Assembly: GCA_913061055.1 (NCBI GenBank) | Contig: CAJXVA010000038.1 | Span: 1 to 34,408 of the forward strand | Source: an uncultured Pseudomonadota bacterium | GTDB lineage: Bacteria; Myxococcota_A; Polyangia; Nannocystales; Nannocystaceae | DNA length: 34,408 nucleotides | Reading direction: 5' to 3' | Shown here: piece by piece, positions 17,601 to 22,814 of the stretch | Numbering within the stretch: position 1 is the stretch's first letter | Layout: every line of letters starts with the position of its first letter | Made by a program: the position numbers and the translations under genes | The notes under the pieces: model-generated | What the model saw: the letters and a program-made list of their open reading frames with translations, nothing else | What the model was told of the DNA's origin: nothing | Databases searched by the model: none

Positions 17601-18172
17601 TCCTGCTCTCCGAGGAGGACCCGCATCTCGCTGTCCCCACTTCGGAGACGGATCGGTACACGGCCCACCTCGACCAGATGCTCACCGAACTCGAGGGAAG
17701 GATCCAGATCCAGTGGGCCCAGGAGCCGCATCGCGCAGGTCGGCTGGCGACAGCCTGGGTGCTGCCTCGTCGGGTCGTGAAGGCCGGTGCGGTCCCTGCC
17801 CAGGCGCGCCGCCAACCGTTCGCCGTTCGGCTCCGCAGTGACGGCGGCGGGCTCGTGTTGTTGCAGTTCATCTCGCCCGTAGGCGTGGTTCCGATCAAGG
17901 ACGAGGGCACGATCGAAGCCGTGTTCCGCCTTCAAGCTCGGTTGCCCGCCGCGAAGATCTGCGCTGTGGTCGACAGCAAACGCGACACGTACAACCTGAC
18001 CGCCGAGGTCGAGACTCCGTTCCACCCCGACACGCTCGACCTCGACGAGGCTGTGTCGGCGCTGGAGCGGTGCGTCGTCGCAGCCGATCTGGTCGAGCGT
18101 GAGATTCTTCAGACGGACGCCCCGCTCTCGGTGTTCGCGAGTGACCTTCGAAAGGAGCTGAGTCGTGGATAG
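14630..18172 (+). CDS. SNF2/RapA-type superfamily 2 helicase with large internal insertion
   Basis: The 1180-aa product is a DEAH-type SF2 ATPase. RecA-1 motifs are LADEVGMGKTYIA (51-63, Walker A), LYVVPRSNIQEKW (80-92), LLVVDEAHNLR (205-215) and LSATPLEG (254-261). RecA-2 begins at KTLVFVRRVASVRELADKV (455-473). Its motifs V/VI, LITTDVLQEGEDLH (856-869) and EQRTGRVDRIGS (888-899), come only after an insertion of roughly 380 residues. The insertion includes an acidic low-complexity stretch around 514-539. A separate C-terminal domain covers about 1060-1170. I start at the GTG overlapping the previous stop (GTGA), with GGAGG 7 nt upstream; the upstream ATG at 14579 lies inside the PLD gene. 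It probably translocates on or remodels DNA, or moves along it as the motor for the PLD protein. It ends overlapping the next gene by 8 nt. Confidence 0.9.
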   Translation: MIPLDRVGLQTAERLIDFGGKSAAAQAFAKDQLEGAVALHNMLADKGFAYLADEVGMGKTYIALGVVSLLRHFHPGLRVLYVVPRSNIQEKWRKEARNFVANNWRVPDLRVKSLQNSPVVDLVSCDSLAHLVTEVHANAHRDFVLRMSSFSLALRKDNTGWKNKRRELRRLLPWLPHGQFDLRDKDRFKETYARAINAALPQFDLLVVDEAHNLRHGYAGGSARNRLLALALGREDPDVPYFRGGGPRVDRVLTLSATPLEGDYRELWNQLELLGKGALAPELIDGESRRGAQQERTRSFMVRRLTGLQLGDKRFTKNMYRREWRRGGVDEHGASLRTADDRERLVVALVQKKVSDVLADLGRQSGRTFGRRFQMGMLASFESFLETAKLVSDDDDPKFDQADQTADELERDGVDAVSIAHLAQSYRERFQEALPHPKMNAVAQSLATALRRGEKTLVFVRRVASVRELADKVAQSYDDWLVSRLVADVEPAVQAEIERQFLRYRRASSTGAVDVDEDEQEVVADPEGDGTPPDAGGNDSFFAWFFRGERKLKVASGGWFRRRRLTDEKEALSIVLDENYVDWLGGEELASLTGLASRLGVDSARLEADLRVQAHAIFRSGSRQKRFPRRRVFRAYQEAAIRRLAAVDDDLGRLARILAGELGWNGAVAEDLEAPSDFPGAADVLGLPTAFSVLRRHPLGAGVMRIDETDPQTARPAAFVEVLRQHEVLRELLSASMSLGHPFVELWRVYVRLRGTLSRTGVDEPTVKDLATAYFDALQLEPEETLGARQELAALVEHFALLLDVNFPDARDKPLPEVPKYLQSTLSAQSPVGGMSGRINASMVKQFRMPGYPYVLITTDVLQEGEDLHTFAARVMHYGISWTPSAMEQRTGRVDRIGSLTHRRLSAGGRPDADKFLQVQFPYLDSTVEFVQVREIFKRMDEFVALLHRGLGAEEAHQSAVNLASAIHEQTPIKLPSSEALDSPFDVDPSLLLSEEDPHLAVPTSETDRYTAHLDQMLTELEGRIQIQWAQEPHRAGRLATAWVLPRRVVKAGAVPAQARRQPFAVRLRSDGGGLVLLQFISPVGVVPIKDEGTIEAVFRLQARLPAAKICAVVDSKRDTYNLTAEVETPFHPDTLDLDEAVSALERCVVAADLVEREILQTDAPLSVFASDLRKELSRG

Positions 18173-18566
18173 CCTGCGCGGGATGCTTCGTCAGCTTCCC
18201 GAGGAGCTGGATCCAGGGACGCGCCTTTCGATCGAGGACGGGGTTGTCGTGCTCACGTTTCCCTCGGAGCGGGCACAGAAGATCCGCCTAGTCACTCGCG
18301 ACGACCATTACGTGTTCACCTCGAGAATCCTGGGCCGCCGGCGAGTCAAGATGATCAGTTGGAGCGCTCTTGCCCGGATCGTATGGCCGCGGAACCGCAG
18401 GACGCCACTGGTCACCTTCATGCTCGACAAATCCGGCAGGCTGGTCGGCCGAATCGAACACCCTCGCGCGACGTTGGACCCTGCTGAGCTGCGGGCGATC
18501 CTGTTGCACCTTGCCCGCGAGTGTGACCGGCTGGAGTACCTCGTCACTGGGCGTGATGAGCACTAG
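18165..18566 (+). CDS. Small 133-aa protein, possibly YbjN / secretion-chaperone-like fold
   Basis: This is a small acidic/basic mixed protein without signal or membrane segment. The order of elements suggests a compact alpha/beta protein. A segment of alternating hydrophobic strands (VVVLTFPS, YVFTSRIL, VTFMLDKSGRLVGRIEHP) is followed by a C-terminal helix (LDPAELRAILLHLARECDRL). That layout resembles the YbjN / type III chaperone-like fold, but the assignment is tentative and made without a profile search. The GTG start overlaps the helicase stop by 8 nt and has AAGGAG 7 nt upstream, so translation is coupled. The helicase C-terminus shows a similar strand-helix layout, which may mean the two dimerise or derive from each other. 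The gene is surely real by its position and ribosome-binding site. Confidence 0.75.
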   Translation: MDSLRGMLRQLPEELDPGTRLSIEDGVVVLTFPSERAQKIRLVTRDDHYVFTSRILGRRRVKMISWSALARIVWPRNRRTPLVTFMLDKSGRLVGRIEHPRATLDPAELRAILLHLARECDRLEYLVTGRDEH

Positions 18567-18568
18567 TC

Positions 18569-19234
18569 ATGACTGGCACCGCACCTCTGCACCCGACGAC
18601 AACCATGAACCTTCGGAAGCTCTACCCAACCATGACGCCCTTCGTCGGCAGCCGCGTTGCTGCCGGGGCACCCCCACGCCTGCTCCTCATCGGCGAGAGC
18701 CACTACCTACCGAAGGACTCCACCGTGCATCTCGACGACGAGGCCTGGTACGCCGGGGTCAAGCTGGGAGTAGAGGAGACGCGTTGGATCAGCACTGCCA
18801 ACATCGTCCGCGGCGCGTGCAAGGCCAAGTTCTCCAAGCGAGCCCATCGCATCTGGAAGAACGCCTTCCACGCGATCAACGAGGCCGGTCCCGGCTACGC
18901 GGAGACTGCCGAGGTCGCCGAGGACCTCGTCATCTACAACTTCTTCCAGCGGCCCGCAAAGCAAGGCAAGTCGCTCAAGCCCACCGCCCTGGATGCGACC
19001 GTCGCCAACGATGTCTTCCAAGCCATCCTGCGTGAACACCAGCCGCGCGCAGTCGCCTTCGTCTCCCGCCGAGGATGGTGGCACCTGAGCTCGAAGGAAA
19101 CGCTTGGCCTCCCCGCCGCCGCCACGGCCCACCCGACGTCCGCGCATTGGAACCGGGTCTGCAAGGTCTACAACAACCGCACCGGTCGACAGGTTTTGGT
19201 CGACTTCGTCCGCAGCCTGGACTGGCGGTCCTGA
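18569..19234 (+). CDS. Uracil-DNA-glycosylase-superfamily-like protein
   Basis: The 221-aa product shows the two landmark positions of the UDG fold. An N-terminal strand leads into a polar loop, RLLLIGESHY (37-46), in place of the UDG motif GxDPY/GEAPG. A C-terminal HPTSAHWNR (188-196) corresponds to the HPS(P/G) DNA-intercalating loop. A central VIYNFFQRP (121-129) is where UDGs place an Asn-containing strand. UDG enzymes remove uracil or other altered bases; which base, if any, this one excises cannot be read from sequence. The first ATG is 2 nt after the previous stop. A second in-frame ATG at 18605 (MNLRKLYP) fits the usual N-terminus of such proteins better, giving 209 aa. It is the last gene of the six-gene block, and a strong hairpin follows. 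The superfamily call is moderate, and a catalytically inactive binder is possible. Confidence 0.68.
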   Translation: MTGTAPLHPTTTMNLRKLYPTMTPFVGSRVAAGAPPRLLLIGESHYLPKDSTVHLDDEAWYAGVKLGVEETRWISTANIVRGACKAKFSKRAHRIWKNAFHAINEAGPGYAETAEVAEDLVIYNFFQRPAKQGKSLKPTALDATVANDVFQAILREHQPRAVAFVSRRGWWHLSSKETLGLPAAATAHPTSAHWNRVCKVYNNRTGRQVLVDFVRSLDWRS

Positions 19235-19283
19235 CGTGACCGCCGCGTCGACCTGGGGCTCCACGAAGGTCTCTAGCCGCCAG

Positions 19284-19309
19284 GCCGACGCCGACCGATA
19301 GGCGTCGGC
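19284..19309 (+). terminator. Hairpin, probable terminator of the defence operon
   Basis: A perfect 9-bp inverted repeat, GCCGACGCC (19284-19292) and GGCGTCGGC (19301-19309), is separated by the 8-nt loop GACCGATA. It lies 49 bp after the UDG-like gene. Only two T residues follow, so a strong intrinsic terminator is not proven. Position and stem strength nevertheless make it the best end point for the six-gene transcript. Confidence 0.5.
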
Positions 19310-19515
19310 TTGCACCGACTCCGCGGCCGCTGCCGGGACACGCTGCGTGCTTTCAGCTCTCCGCCGTGGACGTTGCGCGATGACCAACCTGTCCTCGGCC
19401 ACAGATCCGTTTGCCCAACGCCGACCGCGCCCCTGATACTGCGGTCGAGCCCCATGCGCCTGCACCGACCAGCGACCAACCGCCGGACCGCCGCCCGAAG
19501 CACCCCGGTGCCCCG

Positions 19516-20439
19516 ATGTTAAGAACCACGCTCCTCCTCGGGCTCTCCCTCGCCGTGTGCAACTCGCCCGCCTCCGAGACGGGTGACTCCCCGGCGCCAA
19601 CGGCTCAGCAGTCCGCCGATCCGTCCCCGGAGTGGGATCGTCCGATGCCGTTCGTGGATCAGGGCTGGTTCTGCGAGCGACGCAGCGAGCCTTGCGTCTG
19701 GTCCGAGGAGGCCGTCGGTTACGCTCGTTGGCTATGGGTTGACGAGGTGCACCCCCCGACGGCGTTCTGTTTCAGCGGCGTGTTCAGCAACGACCTCGAT
19801 GACTTCCGCCGCTGCGGTCGCACTCTAGATTTCTGCAACCTTGTGCGCTCAGACGACCCGAAGGTTGACCAGGCGAAGCCTTGCCGAGAGATGACCCCGA
19901 CCGAGTTCTGGCGGGAGAACCCGATGCTCGTCGAGGTGCACCGGAAGATCTGCAACCCGCAGAAGTGCCGATCAGGGTATCGCTGGGTCGGCGCTGCGAA
20001 GGTGAAGGGCGAGACCCTTCCGATCGACGAGGCGGTGTTCACCGATCTCGGGGACGGAGTTGGGTTGACGACGCCTTCAGAGCCGAACTGGCCTGGAGTG
20101 CTGCTCCACGAGGATCGCGACTGCGCCTACGGCTGTGTCCTGAGGAGGTGTCGGCAAGACCAGTATGGCTGCATCGACAGCACATCGCATTGCGATCTGT
20201 GCTTCGACGAAGAGCCCCTTCCCGCCGACGAGTGTCGTCGATTCGTAGAGACGTGCCGGGAGGTGACGCTCGTCGAAGAGGCAGCCGACTTCGTGTGCGT
20301 GTTCAAGGACGTCGTCGGCGAGAGCGTCGAAGAGCGTCACGGCTGCCCGAGCAGTTATTCCTGCGAGCGGCTCTACGACGAGGACGCGCCTGCAGACGTA
20401 CGGCTCCGTGGCGTCTGCAGGCGACGCTCGGCGGACTAG
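19516..20439 (+). CDS. Exported cysteine-rich protein of unknown function
   Basis: The 307-aa product has 21 cysteines and begins with a hydrophobic signal-like stretch (LRTTLLLGLSLAVC, residues 2-15). The LAVC sequence resembles a lipobox but has Val at -1, so it could be a poor lipoprotein signal or an ordinary signal peptide. A Pro/Ser/Thr-rich linker follows, then clusters of Cys pairs. The densest stretch, around residues 199-255, holds eight cysteines (from RDCAYGC to ETCREV). This is typical of disulfide-stabilised surface proteins in Myxococcota-like genomes. No catalytic motif is recognised. I chose the ATG at 19516 because it places the signal sequence at the N-terminus; the frame is open to 19411. 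The gene is preceded by a 281-bp gap containing the defence-operon hairpin. Its stop overlaps that of the convergent gene within CTAG (20436-20439). Confidence 0.72.
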   Translation: MLRTTLLLGLSLAVCNSPASETGDSPAPTAQQSADPSPEWDRPMPFVDQGWFCERRSEPCVWSEEAVGYARWLWVDEVHPPTAFCFSGVFSNDLDDFRRCGRTLDFCNLVRSDDPKVDQAKPCREMTPTEFWRENPMLVEVHRKICNPQKCRSGYRWVGAAKVKGETLPIDEAVFTDLGDGVGLTTPSEPNWPGVLLHEDRDCAYGCVLRRCRQDQYGCIDSTSHCDLCFDEEPLPADECRRFVETCREVTLVEEAADFVCVFKDVVGESVEERHGCPSSYSCERLYDEDAPADVRLRGVCRRRSAD

Positions 20440-22814
20440 TCATCCAGCACCAGCTCGATGGCGCCTTCGGGGAAACGCTGCCGCTCGAGCGAGGTCCGAA
20501 CATCGGTGCGCTTGCTCGTCTTCACCGCGAACGCCGGCATCGACACCGGCTTCATCGCCCCGTTCCACTCGTTGAGTGTATAGACGAGGGCGTACAACCG
20601 GTCCATCCGGGTCATCTTCGAATCCTTCACGTTTCGGATATCCAGGATGTTGTGCCAGTTCTCGTAGATCACGTCCGGCTTGCGCTGAGGGTTATCCGCC
20701 TCGAACCGCTCCCGCCACCGATCCGCAACCTTCCCCATCCCCTTCATTCCCTTCAGCCGCGCCACGATCACCTCTCGTTGGTGCTCGTAGTACGCGTGCA
20801 TCCCGTTCGAACCGCCGTCCATCTCCTTGAGCACCTTCACCACGCCAAGGACCGCCGTCGCGACGAAACCTGCCAACGGGTGCACATACTTCAACAGCCC
20901 CACCACCACGACCAGCACCTCGAACCCCGCGTCACTCTCGTGGCCCCAGCGCATGGCCTTGAGTTGGGTCTCCCGTGCCGACCACAGGCCTAACGCCACC
21001 TCGGCGACCGGGAGCACCTTCGAGTCTGCAATCTTCGCCCACTCGGCGAGCTTGTGGATGCCCTGCTTCTCGATTGCGAGCGCATGCTCGGCGGCCGAGC
21101 CGTAGCGAGCCGCCATCGCCTCGATCAAGGCGGCCGCGCTCCCGGCCGCGGAGTGGACCTGTTTCGCGGCGTCGAGCCAATCCTCGCTCCTCCAGCCCTC
21201 GTCGGCGTTCGCTCGCTTGGAGAACAAGGCCAGCGTACTCGCGAGATCGAGCAAGAACCGCACGCTCGACATGCCGAGCAGCACGCCGTCGTCGGTGAGT
21301 GTCAGCCGGTCCTTCACCGACTCCGATGCACCCTTGATCTTCTCTCTCGCCGCGTTGCTAAGCGCCTTCGCGAGCGCGTCCTCCTGGTCCACATGCTCCC
21401 CGGTAGCCTGTGCCAGCATGGCGACGAGGACCGACTCTAGCTCGACGGTCTTGGTTCCCGCGACCCCCAACGCCAAGCGGGTCATCATCGCCGACGCCGA
21501 GCCCTGTGCGAACGTTCCAGCGGCCACCCCAACCAAGGCATAGTTTGCCAGTTTGCCGACGATGGCCGCCGGTTTCCCAGCCCAGTCGAGGATCTCCTTG
21601 CCCCTGGCGATTGTGTCCGTCGGGGGGCCCACCGTGACCGCCAGCGCGGGGAAGGCCCCTTTCTGGTCGAGCTTCTTGAGGACGGCGGTGTCAAAGCTGT
21701 TCACGGCCTCCGCCAGCTCCTTTTTTGCGCCATCGAGTTTGCCCGTGTCGATCGGATGGACTTTCTCGGCGACACTCACCAGCGCGTGCAGGAAGTGCTT
21801 CTCGAGCAACGGTCGCGCCGCGTCGGGATCTGCGACGCACAACGCAGCGGCGCACGCCTCCATCGCCCGGAAATACTCGAACGTCACCTCCGGCGGCGCG
21901 AGGTCGGCCAACATGATGAGCTTTGAGGCCGCTTCGCCTGGGAAGGTGTCGAGACAGGCCTTGATGATCCTGAACTTGTTGGCGCGTTCTCTCCCGATCG
22001 GGTCGTCTTCGGAGGCGAAGTAGTGCTCAGTGACGAGGTTGGCCCCCAGATGCAGGTCGGCAGCCACCTCGGCGGCCACGCGGCGGTTGCGTTGCTTCGC
22101 GTCCGCGTGCGCGTGGTGGGGCAGGGGCGGATCCGTGTTCGCCAACATGTTCCCGATCATCATCGCGAGGTCGTTGAGTGGCTGAAGCACCGCGCCCGCT
22201 TGTTCCCTGAGCTGACGGGTGAGTGAGAGGAACATCTTCGATGCGATGTAGAGGCGCTCACACTCCTCCCGGAGGAGATCAAAGTCGTCTTGGCTCGCCT
22301 CAAGGTAGCCGTGAATATCGTCCCAGTGGTCCCTACGCAGGTCGATCAGGTCTCTGGCTGCGGCGCTCTGCGGGGCGGGGATCACGGTGGAGCTTCCGCC
22401 GGCGGTGGTTGGGACCAGCCACAGCGGGAATCGGGTCGTCTGCTGGTTCGGTTTCAAGTCTTCGTGGCCATAGATCTCCCGACGCCTGCTGTTCTTCGCC
22501 TGGTCGACAAGGAGCTTCGCCGGTTGGAGCGTGGGGTCTTCGGCTATCTGGTTTCGATAGTCGCCGAAGCCTTCTGGGTCGATCGCGTGATAGATGACGC
22601 GCTGCGCCCAGATCTTCGCAGCCATGAGCTGCTGGTCGTCAACGATAGCCACCAGGTCGTTCAGGAGACGTTCCGGTGAGATCCCGATGTGCCGCGCGAC
22701 CTGCTCGAACGTGGGCGGTGCGTCGAACGCCTGTTCCAAGTCGATGAGCACGCGGTCTGGCCCCACCAGCGACACACCCGCCAGTGGCTTCTTCTTGGTG
22801 ATCGACCAACTCAC
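20436..22814 (-). CDS. 792-aa protein with two hydrophobic stretches; possible effector/toxin
   Basis: No family is recognised. The protein is mostly helical and lacks a signal peptide. Two long hydrophobic Ala/Gly/Val-rich regions occur, around 415-470 (PAAIVGKLANYALVGVAAGT and onward) and 628-662 (GFEVLVVVVGLLKYVHPLAG and onward). They could insert in a membrane after delivery. Residues 665-792 form a basic, soluble tail. The start is a GTG overlapping the stop of the upstream OmpA-like gene (GTGA at 22811-22814), so the two are translated together. A large protein without a signal peptide, with buried hydrophobic helices and coupled to a peptidoglycan-binding protein, is reminiscent of contractile-injection or type VI effectors. 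No VgrG, PAAR or Hcp gene is in the window, so this is inference only. An alternative is a structural cell-envelope protein. Confidence 0.75.
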   Translation of the reverse strand: MSWSITKKKPLAGVSLVGPDRVLIDLEQAFDAPPTFEQVARHIGISPERLLNDLVAIVDDQQLMAAKIWAQRVIYHAIDPEGFGDYRNQIAEDPTLQPAKLLVDQAKNSRRREIYGHEDLKPNQQTTRFPLWLVPTTAGGSSTVIPAPQSAAARDLIDLRRDHWDDIHGYLEASQDDFDLLREECERLYIASKMFLSLTRQLREQAGAVLQPLNDLAMMIGNMLANTDPPLPHHAHADAKQRNRRVAAEVAADLHLGANLVTEHYFASEDDPIGRERANKFRIIKACLDTFPGEAASKLIMLADLAPPEVTFEYFRAMEACAAALCVADPDAARPLLEKHFLHALVSVAEKVHPIDTGKLDGAKKELAEAVNSFDTAVLKKLDQKGAFPALAVTVGPPTDTIARGKEILDWAGKPAAIVGKLANYALVGVAAGTFAQGSASAMMTRLALGVAGTKTVELESVLVAMLAQATGEHVDQEDALAKALSNAAREKIKGASESVKDRLTLTDDGVLLGMSSVRFLLDLASTLALFSKRANADEGWRSEDWLDAAKQVHSAAGSAAALIEAMAARYGSAAEHALAIEKQGIHKLAEWAKIADSKVLPVAEVALGLWSARETQLKAMRWGHESDAGFEVLVVVVGLLKYVHPLAGFVATAVLGVVKVLKEMDGGSNGMHAYYEHQREVIVARLKGMKGMGKVADRWRERFEADNPQRKPDVIYENWHNILDIRNVKDSKMTRMDRLYALVYTLNEWNGAMKPVSMPAFAVKTSKRTDVRTSLERQRFPEGAIELVLDD

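Noticed and set aside
16247..18025. 592-aa minus-strand open frame, and similar ones at 12564-14006 and 14480-16111
   Set aside because: They are antisense shadows of the SNF2 helicase and PLD genes. They have no start context and no recognisable domain, while the + strand genes show intact catalytic motifs and coupled starts.
1..19234. Assignment of the whole region to DISARM
   Set aside because: A methyltransferase, SNF2 helicase and PLD protein are present as in DISARM, but DrmA and DrmB (DUF1998) are not seen, and the methyltransferase is next to PglZ and BrxL, which are BREX genes.
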